From Actinomadura oligospora ATCC 43269 (lineage in GTDB: Bacteria; Actinomycetota; Actinomycetes; Streptosporangiales; Streptosporangiaceae): a DNA stretch of 64,000 bases. The stretch is from positions 868,001 to 932,000 of the forward strand of contig NZ_JADG01000004.1 in NCBI RefSeq assembly GCF_000518265.1, read 5' to 3'. The notes beneath the pieces are model-generated. The model saw only the letters and a program-made list of their open reading frames with translations. It was not told the origin of the DNA and searched no databases. Both the position numbers and the translations under genes were made by a program. The number at the start of each line of letters is the position of its first letter. The stretch's first letter is position 1. This document shows positions 1 to 9,443 of this stretch, one piece after another.

Positions 1-66
1 GCCGACGACGTCGTGCGACGTCCAGTCGGCGGGCTTGTCGACGATGACGAGTCCAGAGGTGGTCAC
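1..66 (-). CDS. truB: tRNA pseudouridine synthase B, N-terminal fragment (cut by window edge)
   Basis: Only the first 22 codons are in the window. They read (V/M)[19 protein letters not shown], which is the characteristic TruB amino terminus (GLxxVDKPxGxTSHDVV). TruB makes pseudouridine 55 in the T-loop of tRNA. The GTG start at 66-64 overlaps the stop of the upstream DHH phosphoesterase gene by four bases (GTGA), so translation is probably coupled. The position directly after rbfA and the DHH gene is the usual actinobacterial order. Identification is firm despite the short stretch, because motif and context agree. Confidence 0.9.
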   Translation of the reverse strand, partial: MTTSGLVIVDKPADWTSHDVVG

Positions 67-1115
67 GCGATGCGCTCCGAGTCGGTGGTGAAACGGGATT
101 CGGTCTCCTCGGCCGCACACAGGGCGTCGCGCAGCCGGTCGATGATCTCGGCGGGCTCGCCCGCCGCGTTGAACGCCGCGGCGGTGCGGTGCCCGCCCCC
201 GCCGAGCAGCGCGCAGGCCCGGCCCACGTCCACCTCGCCCTTGGAGCGGGTGGAGACGTACCAGTCGCCCGCGTCGGTCTGCTTGCAGACCACCGCGACC
301 TCGGCCTCCTCCGTCCGGCGGAGCTGGTCGATGACGCCCTCGAGCTGCTCGTAGGTGACGCCGCAGAAGGACCGGTCACCGGCCTGGACGGTCGTCCAGA
401 CCAGGCCCCGGCCTCCCGCGGCGGAACGCTCCAGCCGGGCCCGGCCGAGCGCGCCCGACAGGACCTGCAGGTAGCCGAACGGAGCGCGGTCCCACAGCTC
501 GCGGCTGACCTTCTCCGGCCGCACGCCCGCCTCCAGCAGGCGGCGCGCCAGATCATGGACCTGCGGGGTCGTGCAGGGGTACTTGAAGGATCCGGTGTCG
601 CTGGCGAGGCCCGCGTACAGGCCCTGCGCGACGTCCGGGGTGAGCGGGACGCCGAGCCGCCGGATCAGCTCGTCCGCGAGGACGGCGGTGGCGGCGGCCT
701 CGGCGTCGGCCAGCATCACGGTCTCGCCGTCGCGCCCGTCCGCGAAGGACCGGCCGGACGCGTGGTGGTCCAGGACGATCAGCGCGTCGGCGCGGGCCGC
801 GGTCGCGGCGAGCGAACCGAGCCGGTCCGGGCCCGCCGCGTCCAGCGTGATCATCAGTGCCGGGCGGGACGGCAGCTCGCCCGGCCCGGTCAGCAGCTCC
901 ATGCCGGGCAGGAAGCGCAGGCTCGCCGGGACCGTGAACGGCTCGCCGAACGAGGCCGCCACGGACCTGCCGAGCCCCCGCAGCACCTGTGCGACCGCGA
1001 GCATCGACCCCAGGGCGTCGCCGTCGGGGCCGATGTGACACGCGAGCACGACCTCGTCGGCCGCGTCGATCAGCTCGAGGGCCCGGTCCCAGTCGAGTCC
1101 GGCCCCGGTGTTCAC
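63..1115 (-). CDS. DHH-family phosphoesterase (NrnA-like oligoribonuclease / pAp phosphatase)
   Basis: A 350-residue protein of the DHH/DHHA1 family. The amino-terminal part has the metal-binding motifs [12 protein letters not shown] (near residue 26) and LDHHASG (near residue 116, the DHH signature). The carboxy-terminal part carries the DHHA1 glycine-rich signature [11 protein letters not shown]. Family members cleave short oligoribonucleotides and/or dephosphorylate 3'-phosphoadenosine 5'-phosphate; which activity dominates cannot be read from sequence. The GTG start overlaps the rbfA stop by four bases, and its own stop overlaps the truB start by four. It is therefore embedded in the nusA-infB translation operon, where this family sits in many Gram-positive bacteria. 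Confidence 0.9.
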   Translation of the reverse strand: MNTGAGLDWDRALELIDAADEVVLACHIGPDGDALGSMLAVAQVLRGLGRSVAASFGEPFTVPASLRFLPGMELLTGPGELPSRPALMITLDAAGPDRLGSLAATAARADALIVLDHHASGRSFADGRDGETVMLADAEAAATAVLADELIRRLGVPLTPDVAQGLYAGLASDTGSFKYPCTTPQVHDLARRLLEAGVRPEKVSRELWDRAPFGYLQVLSGALGRARLERSAAGGRGLVWTTVQAGDRSFCGVTYEQLEGVIDQLRRTEEAEVAVVCKQTDAGDWYVSTRSKGEVDVGRACALLGGGGHRTAAAFNAAGEPAEIIDRLRDALCAAEETESRFTTDSERIA

Positions 1116-1579
1116 GAGGAGGCTCGGGCGACGCCGTCGTCGCCGGTGTCGTCGTCCTCGTCCGCGTCCTCCTTGTAGGGGTTCGCGTCACCGGCGTGCG
1201 TCGCGCCCGCGGCCGCGGCGGCGACCTCGGCGTCCGACCTGCGCGCCTTGGCGAGCAGGTCGTCGATGTGCGCGACGTTCTCCATGAGGGAGTCGAGCGT
1301 GAACGTCAGGCTCGGGGTGTGCCGCACCCCGGTCTGCCGTCCGACCTCGGACCGGATGATCCCCTTCGCGCTCTCCAGCGCGGCGGCGGTCCCGGCCCGC
1401 TCCTCCTCCGTGCCGTACACCGTGTAGAACACGGTCGCGTCACGCAGGTCGTTGGTGATCCGGGTGTCGGTCACGGTCACGAAGCCGAGCCGCGGATCCT
1501 TGATCCGGCGCTCCAGCATCTCGGCCACGATCTGCTGGATGCGGTCGGCGAGCTTACGCGCCCGGGCTGCGTCCACCAT
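1112..1579 (-). CDS. rbfA: 30S ribosome-binding factor A
   Basis: A 155-residue protein whose first 110 residues are a complete RbfA KH-like domain: [25 protein letters not shown], then [21 protein letters not shown], and a helix ending in [25 protein letters not shown]. RbfA assists late 30S maturation at the 5' end of 16S rRNA. The last 35 residues form an Ala-rich then Asp-rich tail ([14 protein letters not shown]) beyond the family core; such acidic tails are common in actinobacterial RbfA. The ATG has an AAAGGGAG ribosome-binding site 8 bases upstream. The stop overlaps the start of the DHH gene. Confidence 0.96.
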   Translation of the reverse strand: MVDAARARKLADRIQQIVAEMLERRIKDPRLGFVTVTDTRITNDLRDATVFYTVYGTEEERAGTAAALESAKGIIRSEVGRQTGVRHTPSLTFTLDSLMENVAHIDDLLAKARRSDAEVAAAAAGATHAGDANPYKEDADEDDDTGDDGVARASS

Positions 1580-1598
1580 GATCGCACTCCCTTTCCAC

Positions 1599-1617
1599 GG
1601 CGCCCCGGAAGGGCGCC
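1599..1617 (-). terminator. small hairpin at the end of the DUF503 gene
   Basis: Inverted repeat GGCGCCC-N5-GGGCGCC overlapping the last base of the DUF503 stop codon and ending about 20 bases before the rbfA start. The stem is seven G/C pairs with no following T-run. It could be a weak attenuator or a 3'-end stabiliser between DUF503 and rbfA rather than a full terminator. Confidence 0.35.
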
Positions 1618-1922
1618 TAGTCCTCGTCGTTGAAGAGCCGCCGCCTGACCGACAGCAGCTCGATCTCGGGGCGCCCGGCCACCAGCCGTTCGCACTGGTC
1701 CAGCACGTGGGCGCAGTTGTCGGCGGCCCCGGACACCACCGCCACGCCGATCTCCGCCCGGCGGTACAGGTCGTTGTCGCCGGTCTCGGCGACCGCCACC
1801 CCGGGGAAGTGCTTGCGCACCTCCGCGACGATCGGACGTACCACCGCCCGTTTCTGCTTCAGCGACCGCACGTCCCCGAGCAGCAGATCGAGCGTCAAAG
1901 CGCCTACGTACAGGATGACCAC
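1617..1922 (-). CDS. DUF503 family protein (YlxP-like)
   Basis: About 101 residues starting (V)[20 protein letters not shown], with [25 protein letters not shown] following. This is the typical DUF503/YlxP ferredoxin-like domain found between infB and rbfA; its role is thought to lie in ribosome or RNA metabolism but is not established. I chose the GTG at 1922 because an AGGGA ribosome-binding site lies about 7 bases upstream and family members begin within two or three residues of YVGAL. A longer in-frame reading to 2015 has no comparable site and adds unconserved sequence. Confidence 0.85.
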   Translation of the reverse strand: MVILYVGALTLDLLLGDVRSLKQKRAVVRPIVAEVRKHFPGVAVAETGDNDLYRRAEIGVAVVSGAADNCAHVLDQCERLVAGRPEIELLSVRRRLFNDED

Positions 1923-2096
1923 CCCGGTTTCCCTAGCTTGAACGACGGTGGCCACATCGGCTGTTCCCGTGATCGCCTCCCGCGAACACCGGAACTCCGG
2001 AAGATGACCACCCACATGGAGAGCGCCAGGCTAGTTGATCAGCCTGACGCTCTCACCTGCTTTTTCGCACGTCGTCCCGCCCTGAGGGGCAGGGTC

Positions 2097-2122
2097 GGGC
2101 GCCCCCTCGCGGGGGGGCGCCC
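2097..2122 (-). terminator. GC-rich hairpin between infB and the DUF503 gene
   Basis: Perfect nine-base arms (2097-2105 with 2114-2122, GGGCGCCCC against GGGGCGCCC) around an eight-base loop, 16 bases past the infB stop. There is no T-run, but actinomycete terminators often lack one. It may set an internal transcript end, or partial read-through, within the translation operon. Confidence 0.6.
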
Positions 2123-2137
2123 TTGAGCCCTACGGCA

Positions 2138-5100
2138 TCAGTCGCGCGGCTTCTCGCGCATCTCGAAGCACTCGACGGTGTCTCCGAGCTTGATGTCGTT
2201 GTAGCCGACGCCGATACCGCACTCGAAGCCCTCGCGGACCTCGGTGGCGTCGTCCTTGAAGCGGCGCAGCGACGACACCGTGAGGTTGTCGGCGACCACG
2301 ACGCCGTCGCGGACGAGGCGCGCCTTGGCGTTGCGCTGGATGACGCCCGAGGTGACCATCGAACCACCGATGTTCCCGATCCGCGGAACCTTGAAGATCT
2401 CGCGGATCTCGGCGGTGCCGAGCTGGTGCTCCTCGAACTCCGGCTTGAGCATGCCCTTGAGGGCCGCCTCGACTTCCTCGATCGCCTGGTAGATGACCGA
2501 GTAGTACCGGATGTCCACGCCCTCGCGGTCGGCCAGCTCCTGCGCGTTCCGCTCGGGACGCACGTTGAAGCCGATGATGACCGCGCCGTCCGAGGCGAGC
2601 GACAGGTTGACGTCGTCCTGGGTGATGGCGCCGACGCCGCGGCGGATGACCCGGAGGGACACCTCGTCGCCGACGTCGATCTTGAGGAGCGAGTCCTCCA
2701 GGGCCTCCACCGAACCGGACACGTCGCCCTTGAGGATGAGCAGCAGCTCTTCCCGCTCGCCACGCTCCAGGTCCTTGAACAGTTCCTCGAGGGAGCTGCT
2801 CTTGCGGGAGCGCAGGAGCTCGGCGTTGCGCTTGCGCGCGGTGCGCTTGTCGGCGATCTGCCGGGCGACCCGCTCGTCCTCGACGACCAGGAAGTTGTCA
2901 CCCGCGCCGGGCACGGCGTTGAGGCCGAGCACCAGCACCGGACGGGACGGCAGCGCCTCTTCGACGTTGTTGCCGTTCTCGTCCAGCATCGCCCGGACGC
3001 GGCCGTGGGCCACACCACAGACGATCGAGTCGCCGACCCGCAGCGTGCCGCGCTGGACCAGCACCGTCGCCACCGAACCGCGGCCCTTGTCCAGGTGGGC
3101 CTCGATGGCCGTTCCCTGGGCGGGCATGTCCGGGTTGGCGGTGAGCTCCAGCTCGGCGTCCGCCGTCAGCACGACCGCCTCGAGCAGACCCTCGATGTTC
3201 GTGCCCTGCTTGGCGGACACGTCCACGAACTGGGTCTGGCCACCGAACTCCTCGGCCACCAGGCCGTACTCGGTGAGCTGCGCCCGGACCTTGGTCGGGT
3301 CCGCGCCCTCGACGTCGATCTTGTTGACCGCGACCACGATCGGGACCCCCGCCGCGGTGGCGTGGTCGATCGCCTCGGTGGTCTGCGGCTTGACGCCGTC
3401 GTCCGCGGCGACCACCAGCACCACCAGGTCGGTGGTGTCGGCGCCACGGGCACGCATGGCGGTGAACGCCTCGTGACCCGGGGTGTCGATGAAGGTGATC
3501 TTGCGCTCCTGGCCGTCGACCTGGGTCTGGACCTGGTAGGCACCGATGTGCTGGGTGATGCCGCCGGCCTCGCCCGCCTGGACGTCGGCGTGCCGGATGG
3601 CGTCCAGCAGCTTGGTCTTACCGTGGTCGACGTGACCCATGACGGTCACGACCGGCGGACGCGGCTGCAGGTTCTCCTCGCCGCCCTCGTCCTCGCCGAA
3701 CTCGATGTCGAACGACTCCAGCAGCGCGCGGTCCTCGTCCTCGGGGGACACGACCTGCACGTCGAAGTCGAGCTCGACACCGAGAAGCTGCAGGTCGTCG
3801 GGGTCGACGGACTGCGTGGCGGTCACCATCTTGCCGAGGTGCATCATGATCTGCACCAGCGACGCCGGGTTCGCGCCGATCTTCTCGGCGAAGTCGGTCA
3901 GCGAGGCGCCCTGCGGCAGCCGGATGGTCTTGCCGTGGCCGCGCGGGGCCAGCACGCCACCGGTCGTCGGGGCCTGCATGGCCTCGAACTCCTGGCGACG
4001 CGCCCGCTTCGACTTGCGACCGCGGGCCGGGCGTCCGCCCGGACGGCCGAACGCGCCCTGCGTGCCGCCGCGACCGCGACCGCCGCCACCCGGACGGGGG
4101 CCGAAGCCGCCGCCACCGGGACGACCCGGAGCGCCACCGCCGCCACCGCCGCCGGCGCGGGGGCCGAAGCCACCGCCGCCGCCCGGACGACCGCCGCCAC
4201 CGGGACGACCGCCACCGCCGCCGGGACGGCCACCGCCGCCACCGGGACGACCGCCGCCACCGCCGGGTCCGCCGCGACCGGGAGCACCGGCCGGACGGGA
4301 GGAGGGCATGTTCATCGGGCTCGGACGCGGACCACCGGCCGGACGCGGGGGCATCCCCGTCGGGCTGGGCCGCGGACCGCCGGCGCCGGGAGCGCCGCCC
4401 GGACGGGCGCCGCCGCCGGGACGCGGGCCACCGGGACGGTCACCGCCGCGCGGGCGGTCGCCGTCCGGACGCGGGCCGGGACGCGGACCGGGCTTGGGCG
4501 CCTGGCCCATGCCGGAGTTGGTCGAGCTGAACGGGTTGTTGCCCGGACGCGGAGCGCCGGGACGGCCACCGCCGCCGGCACGCGGACCCGGACGCGGACC
4601 CGGCTTCGGACCGGCGCCGCCCTGCGGACGCGCACCCGGACGCGCGCCACCGCGCTCGCCACGGTCACCGCGCTCGGGACGCTCGCCGCGCTCAGGACGC
4701 TGCTCGCCGCGCTCGGGACGCTGCTCGCCACGGACCTGCTCGGGACGCTGCTCACCGCGGACCTGGTCGCCGCCGCTCGCCGCGGGGGCGGCGGGCCTCG
4801 GCGCGGGCGCGGGAGCGGGGGTGCCGCCACCGGGCATGCCCGGAGCGGGCGGAACCGGACCCGGACGCGGACCCGGCTTGGGTGCGCCGCCGCCCTGCTG
4901 GGCGCCCGTCGGGCGCGGAGCAGGAGCCGGACGCGGGCCGGGACGCGGTCCCGGCGCGGGACGGGCCTCACCCGTCGGGGCAGGTGCGCCCGCGCCGTTG
5001 CCCGAGGGGCCCGGCTTGGGCGGAGTCGGCCGGGGAGCCTGCTTCTTCCCGGCCTTGGGGCCGGACTTGCCGGACCCCTGGTTGAAAGCTTCTGTGAGCC

Positions 5101-5233
5101 TGCGGACGACCGGCGCCTCGATCGTGGAGGACGCCGAACGTACGAACTCGCCCATCTCCTGGAGCTTGGCCATGACGACCTTGCTCTCAACACCGAACTC
5201 CTTGGCGAGTTCGTAAACCCGGACCTTCGCCAC
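2138..5233 (-). CDS. infB: Translation initiation factor IF-2
   Basis: A 1031-residue IF-2. Residues 1-50 are the first IF2_N domain ([20 protein letters not shown]). Residues of about 55-400 are an extremely low-complexity linker rich in Gly, Pro and Arg, made of PGPRPGPRP and RPGGGG repeats. A second IF2_N-like segment follows ([25 protein letters not shown]). The GTPase core has GHVDHGKT near residue 532, then DTPGHEAF and NKID, followed by domains II-IV. IF-2 delivers initiator tRNA to the 30S subunit. The start codon lies 108 bases after the ylxR stop. The linker is long even for an actinomycete IF-2, and its composition creates large spurious frames on the opposite strand. Confidence 0.98.
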   Translation of the reverse strand: MAKVRVYELAKEFGVESKVVMAKLQEMGEFVRSASSTIEAPVVRRLTEAFNQGSGKSGPKAGKKQAPRPTPPKPGPSGNGAGAPAPTGEARPAPGPRPGPRPAPAPRPTGAQQGGGAPKPGPRPGPVPPAPGMPGGGTPAPAPAPRPAAPAASGGDQVRGEQRPEQVRGEQRPERGEQRPERGERPERGDRGERGGARPGARPQGGAGPKPGPRPGPRAGGGGRPGAPRPGNNPFSSTNSGMGQAPKPGPRPGPRPDGDRPRGGDRPGGPRPGGGARPGGAPGAGGPRPSPTGMPPRPAGGPRPSPMNMPSSRPAGAPGRGGPGGGGGRPGGGGGRPGGGGGRPGGGGRPGGGGGFGPRAGGGGGGGAPGRPGGGGFGPRPGGGGRGRGGTQGAFGRPGGRPARGRKSKRARRQEFEAMQAPTTGGVLAPRGHGKTIRLPQGASLTDFAEKIGANPASLVQIMMHLGKMVTATQSVDPDDLQLLGVELDFDVQVVSPEDEDRALLESFDIEFGEDEGGEENLQPRPPVVTVMGHVDHGKTKLLDAIRHADVQAGEAGGITQHIGAYQVQTQVDGQERKITFIDTPGHEAFTAMRARGADTTDLVVLVVAADDGVKPQTTEAIDHATAAGVPIVVAVNKIDVEGADPTKVRAQLTEYGLVAEEFGGQTQFVDVSAKQGTNIEGLLEAVVLTADAELELTANPDMPAQGTAIEAHLDKGRGSVATVLVQRGTLRVGDSIVCGVAHGRVRAMLDENGNNVEEALPSRPVLVLGLNAVPGAGDNFLVVEDERVARQIADKRTARKRNAELLRSRKSSSLEELFKDLERGEREELLLILKGDVSGSVEALEDSLLKIDVGDEVSLRVIRRGVGAITQDDVNLSLASDGAVIIGFNVRPERNAQELADREGVDIRYYSVIYQAIEEVEAALKGMLKPEFEEHQLGTAEIREIFKVPRIGNIGGSMVTSGVIQRNAKARLVRDGVVVADNLTVSSLRRFKDDATEVREGFECGIGVGYNDIKLGDTVECFEMREKPRD

Positions 5234-5341
5234 TGCACTCCCTACTCGGTCCGGGGGTGCGGCCTCCGGACCGTCGTTACCTTGCCGTACTCATCGCGGC
5301 GTGCTCATCGAGCGCTCATAGCAATCTCGACCTGCTTCCGA

Positions 5342-5644
5342 CTAGACGTCGCCAACCGTTCGGCCATCCTGCTGCTGCGCGGCGTGAGCCGCAAGTGCGG
5401 ATTCCAGCCCGCTGTGATCGAGCGGCCCCTGGACGCGAAAGGCCCGGGGGAACGCCCGACGCTTGACGGCGAGCTGGAGGCACTTCGGATCGGGGTGCAG
5501 GTGAGCGCCCCGGCCCGGAAGCCGCCCCTGCGGATCGAGGACGATGACATCGTCCCGGACCACCAGGCGCAACAGGTCGGATTTGGCCGTGCGTGCCCGG
5601 CAGCCCACGCACGTTCGTACGGGGACCGCACGGTCACCACCCAT
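5342..5644 (-). CDS. ylxR: YlxR family RNA-binding protein (DUF448)
   Basis: A 100-residue basic protein starting MGGDRAVPVRTCVGCRARTAKSDLL, then LVVRDDVIVLDPQGRLPGRGAHL and an FPRAFR segment. The CVGCR and GRGAxL blocks define the YlxR fold; in Bacillus the homologue (RnpM) modulates RNase P. I set the start at the ATG at 5644, four bases after the nusA stop, because the frame upstream of it runs inside nusA and is not conserved. The tight spacing implies coupling to nusA. The gene is followed by a 108-base gap before infB with no evident gene. Confidence 0.9.
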   Translation of the reverse strand: MGGDRAVPVRTCVGCRARTAKSDLLRLVVRDDVIVLDPQGRLPGRGAHLHPDPKCLQLAVKRRAFPRAFRVQGPLDHSGLESALAAHAAQQQDGRTVGDV

Positions 5645-5648
5645 CAGT

Positions 5649-6800
5649 CTACCGTGCCGAGGCGTCGGCCGGACCTGCGGCCGGGGCCGCGGACGAAGAA
5701 GATCCGGTTTCGCCGGTCTCGTCGCCCCGCCGAGGGGTCTCCTCGGGGCGGTTCCGGGGCCCGCCGGCCGCACCGGCGTCACCGCCCTCGGGGCGTCCCG
5801 AGGGCTGCCCCGCCTGGCTCGCGGCCCCGCCCGCCGACTCGGTGTCGGAGCGGATGTCGATCTTCCAGCCGGTCAGCCGCGCGGCGAGCCGGGCGTTCTG
5901 CCCCTCCTTGCCGATGGCCAGGGAGAGCTGGTAGTCCGGCACCACGACGCGGGCGGTGCGGGCGGCCTCGTCCACCACGGTCACACTGTTGACGCGGGCG
6001 GGCGAGAGGGCGTTGCCCACGAACTCGGCCGGGTCGTCCGACCAGTCCACGATGTCGATCTTCTCGCCGTGCAGCTCGGCCATCACGTTGCGGACCCGGC
6101 TGCCCAGCGGGCCGATGCAGGCGCCCTTGGCGTTCACGCCGGGCTTGCGCGAGCGCACCGCGATCTTGGTGCGGTGGCCGGCCTCGCGGGCGATCGCGGC
6201 GATCTCGACGGTGCCGTCGGCGATCTCCGGGACCTCCAGCGCGAACAGCTTCTTCACCAGGTTCGGGTGGGTGCGCGACAGCTGCACCGACGGGCCGCGG
6301 TGGCCCTTGCGGACCTGCACCACGTAGGCGCGCAGCCGCTCGCCGTGCTCGTACCGCTCGCCCGGGACCTGCTCCTGCGGCTGCAGGATCGCCTCGAGCT
6401 TGCCGAGGTCGACCAGCACGTTCCGCGGGTCCTTGCCCTGCTGGATGATCCCGGAGACGATGTCGCCCTCGCGCTCGGCGAACTCGCCGAGGGTCAGCTC
6501 GTCCTCGGCGTCGCGCAGCTTCTGCAGGATGACCTGCTTGGCCGTCGTCGCCGCGATACGTGAGAAGTCGTCCGGGGTGTCGTCGTATTCCCGGACGGTC
6601 GCGCCCTCGTCGTCGGTCTCGGTCGCCCACACGGTGACGTGCCCGGTCGCGCGGTCGAGCTGCACGCGCGCGCGGGTGGCCGCGCCCTCACCACGGTGGT
6701 AGGCGATCAGAAGCGCGTCTTCGATGGCCTTGACGGCGACGTCCAGCGAGATGTCCTTCTCGCTCTCCAGCAGCCGCAGGGCGTTCATGTCGATGTCCAC
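5649..6800 (-). CDS. nusA: Transcription termination/antitermination factor NusA
   Basis: A 383-residue NusA beginning (V)[30 protein letters not shown], the actinobacterial type. The RNAP-binding amino-terminal domain is followed by the S1 domain ([22 protein letters not shown]) and two KH domains ([26 protein letters not shown] and [23 protein letters not shown]). The last 55 residues are a low-complexity Gly/Ala/Pro tail without the acidic repeats of the enterobacterial protein. The GTG at 6800 is preceded by a GGGGGGAG ribosome-binding site. A longer reading to 7172 would overlap rimP and is rejected. The gene starts 13 bases after the rimP stop. Confidence 0.96.
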   Translation of the reverse strand: MDIDMNALRLLESEKDISLDVAVKAIEDALLIAYHRGEGAATRARVQLDRATGHVTVWATETDDEGATVREYDDTPDDFSRIAATTAKQVILQKLRDAEDELTLGEFAEREGDIVSGIIQQGKDPRNVLVDLGKLEAILQPQEQVPGERYEHGERLRAYVVQVRKGHRGPSVQLSRTHPNLVKKLFALEVPEIADGTVEIAAIAREAGHRTKIAVRSRKPGVNAKGACIGPLGSRVRNVMAELHGEKIDIVDWSDDPAEFVGNALSPARVNSVTVVDEAARTARVVVPDYQLSLAIGKEGQNARLAARLTGWKIDIRSDTESAGGAASQAGQPSGRPEGGDAGAAGGPRNRPEETPRRGDETGETGSSSSAAPAAGPADASAR

Positions 6801-6813
6801 GAGGCTCCCCCCT

Positions 6814-7590
6814 CTATTCCGGCTCGGCCGGAGAACGTGTTTCCTCGGCCTCGCCCGCGAGGTCGTCCACGGGCTCCCCGTCGCCGTGCTCGTCCGCATC
6901 GGCGTCGATCTCGGCGTCCATGTCGATGTCCAGGTCGGCGTCCGCGTCGTCCGCGTCGCCGCCGGAACCCTTGCCCGGGGCGGGGTCCGCGTCGGAGCGG
7001 AACTCGACCTGGACGCGGCCGGGGCCGAGGTCGGCGAGCGCGAACTCGCGCCGCACCGGCTTGACCGGACGGCCCTTGGCGCCCTTCTTCCCCTTGGCGG
7101 GGACGACGTCGATGACGACGGCGTCGTCGTCCGCGGAGACCACGCGGCCCTCGATCCGGCCGTTCTCGTCACCCTCCAGCGGCACCTCGACCAGCCGCCC
7201 GGCCGCGCGCCGCCAGTGCCGGGCCTCGGTGAGCGGGCGGTCGACGCCCGGCGAGGTGACCTCCAGCACGTACGGGGCGGTGCCCATCACGTCGGAGGCG
7301 TCCATCAGCTCCGAGGCCGCCTGGCTGAGGTCGGCGACGTCGTCGAGGCTGACCCCGCCGTCGCCGTCCACGACGATCTTCACGAGCCGGCGGCGTCCGG
7401 CGGGACGCACCTCGACCGCCTCCAGGTCGAACCCGGCGTCCGCCACCGCGGGCGTGAGCAGCCGGGTCAGCTCGGCGGCCGTCTCGTCGCGGGGCCGTCT
7501 GGCCCCGGCCTGCGCGGACTGCGCCCCGGTCGGGGCGGCCGCGTCGGCACGGCCCCGGTGAGCGCTGCCGCCACGGGACTCGACGCTCAT
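6814..7590 (-). CDS. rimP: Ribosome maturation factor RimP
   Basis: A 258-residue RimP. The core (about residues 35-190) holds [47 protein letters not shown] and [30 protein letters not shown], all RimP signatures, plus the carboxy-terminal SH3-like domain. RimP acts in 30S maturation. The ATG has a strong AGGAGGAGG ribosome-binding site. Odd feature: the last 60 residues are a strongly acidic Asp/Ala repeat tail ([18 protein letters not shown]) that is absent from the usual RimP of about 155-185 residues. This is the first gene of the minus-strand translation operon, and its promoter must lie in 7591-7772. Confidence 0.95.
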   Translation of the reverse strand: MSVESRGGSAHRGRADAAAPTGAQSAQAGARRPRDETAAELTRLLTPAVADAGFDLEAVEVRPAGRRRLVKIVVDGDGGVSLDDVADLSQAASELMDASDVMGTAPYVLEVTSPGVDRPLTEARHWRRAAGRLVEVPLEGDENGRIEGRVVSADDDAVVIDVVPAKGKKGAKGRPVKPVRREFALADLGPGRVQVEFRSDADPAPGKGSGGDADDADADLDIDMDAEIDADADEHGDGEPVDDLAGEAEETRSPAEPE

Positions 7591-7772
7591 GGGACCTCCT
7601 CCTGTTGTGCGGTTTCCACCGTGTGTCCGGTGACCCCTCAAGACTATCGACAGCCGGACACCTCAGCGGCCTTTCGGACAGCTCACCGGCGTGCCGCCGG
7701 GCCGCCGCGTCCGCCGGGATGTGGGATGCTTGGGCACTCCGTCCACCATCGTGATCCGCTGAGGAGACGCGC
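7591..7772. promoter_or_regulatory. Divergent promoter region, rimP operon versus ferritin-like pair
   Basis: A 182-base intergenic stretch separates rimP (minus) from the Tat lipoprotein gene (plus). It must contain both promoters. I see a GAGGAG ribosome-binding site at 7761-7766 for the plus-strand gene and the rimP ribosome-binding site at about 7593-7602, but no convincing -35/-10 pair on either strand. Confidence 0.5.
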
Positions 7773-8411
7773 GTGCCCGAGGCCGGGGCCGGGAAGGGCC
7801 TGTCCACGCGTCCGGCGGGATGGCCGGCGGCATCGGCCGCAGGCCCGCCCGCGGCACCCCCTGGGGGATCGAAACCCGCCTCGCCCACGGCGATCCAGGC
7901 TGTCTGGCCCGCGCCGCTGTCGCGCCGGTCGCTGCTGGGAGGATCGGCCGTCCTGGCCCTGCCCGCACTGCCGTTGCTCGGCGGCTGCAAGGCGGTCGAG
8001 CCCGCGAAGGCCGACACGTCCGCGCTGCCCGTCCTGGTGGCGGCGATCACCGCCGAACAGGACCTGGTGGCCCGGTACGAGGCGGCGCGTTCGGCGCACG
8101 CCGACCTGGCCTGGCTGCTCGATCCGGTCCTCGCCCACCATCGCTCGCATCTGGACGTGCTGCGCCGCCACTACGTCCCGGGGTCGGGACGGCGGGCGGG
8201 CGAGGGCGGCAGAATCCCCGCGTCCGCGCAGGTCACAGCACCTGAAGGCGGTCCGGGCGCGGTGCTGGCGGACCTGCGGCGGGCCGAGACGGGGGCGGCG
8301 GCGCGGCTGACGGCGGCCGTCGCGAAGGCGGACGCCGGGCTGGCGCAGGTGCTGGCGAGCATCGGCGCGTGTGAGGCCGGGCACGCCGAGGCGCTGGGGA
8401 GGGCGACGTGA
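7773..8411 (+). CDS. Tat-exported ferritin-like lipoprotein (function unknown)
   Basis: A 212-residue protein with a long unordered amino terminus. A Tat signal with lipobox follows: SRRSLLGGSAVLALPALPLL at residues 50-69, then GGC with the lipidated Cys at about 72. The rest is helical and Ala/His-rich (ITAEQDLVARYEAARSAHADL, LAHHRSHLDVLRRHY), resembling the ferritin-like DUF4439-type helices of the next gene. The metal-ligand pattern (AEQD, HHRSH) is suggestive only. The GTG at 7773 has GAGGAG six bases upstream. The stop overlaps the next start by four bases, so the two proteins are probably partners, one at the membrane surface and one cytosolic. Confidence 0.75.
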   Translation: MPEAGAGKGLSTRPAGWPAASAAGPPAAPPGGSKPASPTAIQAVWPAPLSRRSLLGGSAVLALPALPLLGGCKAVEPAKADTSALPVLVAAITAEQDLVARYEAARSAHADLAWLLDPVLAHHRSHLDVLRRHYVPGSGRRAGEGGRIPASAQVTAPEGGPGAVLADLRRAETGAAARLTAAVAKADAGLAQVLASIGACEAGHAEALGRAT

Positions 8412-8896
8412 GCGAGGTGACGTCGGTCTCGGCGCTCCAGGAGGCGCTGAAGGCCGAGCACGCCGCCGTGTACGGGTACGGGGTGCTCGGGGCCAGGCTG
8501 CGCGGGGCCGCGCAGGGCACCGCCCGCACGATCTGGGACGACCACCGGGCGCAGCGCGACGACCTGATCTCGCGGCTGGCGGCCCGGGGCGTCCGGGCCG
8601 TGGCCGCCTCCCCCGTCTACAGGCTGCCGGTCCGTCCGGTGTCGGGGCGGACGGCCGCGCAGCTCGCGGCGGCGCTGGAGCGGGCCGTCGTGACGGCGTA
8701 CGCGGGGCTCGCGGGGGCACCGGATCCGGCGCTGCGGACGATCGCGGCGCGGGAGATGCAGCAGGCCATGGCGCGTTCGGTGCGCTGGCAGGCGATGTCG
8801 GGGGCAGGGCGGGTGACCGGGCCGTCCAGCGCGTTCCCGGGGCTGCCGTCCGCGTCGCTGGGTCCCGCTCCGGAGCCGGGAGGCTCCCGCGACTGA
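8408..8896 (+). CDS. Ferritin-like domain protein (DUF4439 type)
   Basis: A 162-residue, mostly helical protein. It opens LQEALKAEHAAVYGYGVLGARL and continues TIWDDHRAQRDDLISRLAARG, spacing Glu/His residues as in ferritin-like two-helix pairs (E-H-x6-Y, then D-D-H-R-x2-R). This matches the DUF4439 family, whose function is unknown; diiron or haem-free metal binding is inference. It is translationally coupled to the Tat lipoprotein by a GTGA overlap. No signal peptide is present. In several actinomycete genomes I recall this gene type beside rimP, which supports a conserved but unexplained linkage. Confidence 0.75.
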   Translation: MSEVTSVSALQEALKAEHAAVYGYGVLGARLRGAAQGTARTIWDDHRAQRDDLISRLAARGVRAVAASPVYRLPVRPVSGRTAAQLAAALERAVVTAYAGLAGAPDPALRTIAAREMQQAMARSVRWQAMSGAGRVTGPSSAFPGLPSASLGPAPEPGGSRD

Positions 8897-8996
8897 TCGT
8901 CTGGACCGTCCTACTCTGGGAACTGCGGGGCTCTAGTCCTCGTTAGTCCGTTTCGCAGGGGTCCTGGGGCCATCGGGGGAAGGAATCCAGACCATC

Positions 8997-9374
8997 ATGT
9001 CCGTGATGCATGAGAAGTCCGTGTCCGCGGGGTCGCCGGGGGCGGCGTCCTCGTCCGCGACGTCCTCGCTCGACGAGCTGAAGGCGGCCTACCAGGCGCA
9101 GCTGGCGCACCTGGCGGCCGAGCGCGACGAGGCCAGGCGCCAGGCGCGCCGGGCCAAGGCCGAGGCGGACGTGGCGCGCGCGAACCTGGCCAGCCTCCAG
9201 GCGCGCGTCGACCGGCTGCTCGGGTCCGTCCGGGATCAGCTCGGCCTCCCGCTCGCGACCGACGCCGACCTGGCCCAGAAGGGCACGGGCAAGGCGGCGG
9301 ACGCGTCGGCGGAGGCGGACGCGGAGCCCTCGGCCAAGGCCGAGAAGCCGAAGAGAGCCGGTCAGGCCGACTGA
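8997..9374 (+). CDS. Small coiled-coil protein of unknown function
   Basis: A 125-residue protein. Residues of about 27-80 form a charged coiled coil (LDELKAAYQAQLAHLAAERD, continuing with Arg/Ala/Glu heptads) flanked by Ser/Ala-rich ends. The carboxy terminus is a Lys/Ala/Glu-rich tail. No signal peptide, membrane segment or recognised domain is visible. ATG at 8997 or 9006 could be the start; an AAGGA lies 12 bases before the first. A strong hairpin follows the stop. I do not recognise its function. Confidence 0.65.
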   Translation: MSVMHEKSVSAGSPGAASSSATSSLDELKAAYQAQLAHLAAERDEARRQARRAKAEADVARANLASLQARVDRLLGSVRDQLGLPLATDADLAQKGTGKAADASAEADAEPSAKAEKPKRAGQAD

Positions 9375-9388
9375 GTCGCGTGAGTGAC

Positions 9389-9422
9389 AAGGACGGGGCT
9401 TCGGGGTCGGGGCCCCGTCCTT
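9389..9422. terminator. Convergent terminator hairpin
   Basis: Perfect ten-base arms (AAGGACGGGG at 9389-9398 and CCCCGTCCTT at 9413-9422) with a 14-base loop, ending in TT. It sits between the plus-strand coiled-coil gene and the minus-strand HAD gene. The A-rich left end and T-rich right end let it serve both directions. Confidence 0.85.
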
Positions 9423-9443
9423 CTCATGATCGGCGGACCGCGG

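Noticed and set aside
1923..2015. Longer amino terminus for the DUF503 protein
   Set aside because: No ribosome-binding site and the added residues do not match the family; the GTG at 1922 has AGGGA upstream.
4010..5080. Repetitive GC-rich stretch considered as a mobile or satellite repeat
   Set aside because: The repeats stay in the infB frame and encode the expected linker, so they are coding.
2123..5992. Very long open frame on the plus strand opposite infB and its flank
   Set aside because: Its translation is low-complexity (Arg/Ala/Thr/Gly runs) mirroring the infB linker codons, and infB, ylxR and nusA are certain on the other strand.
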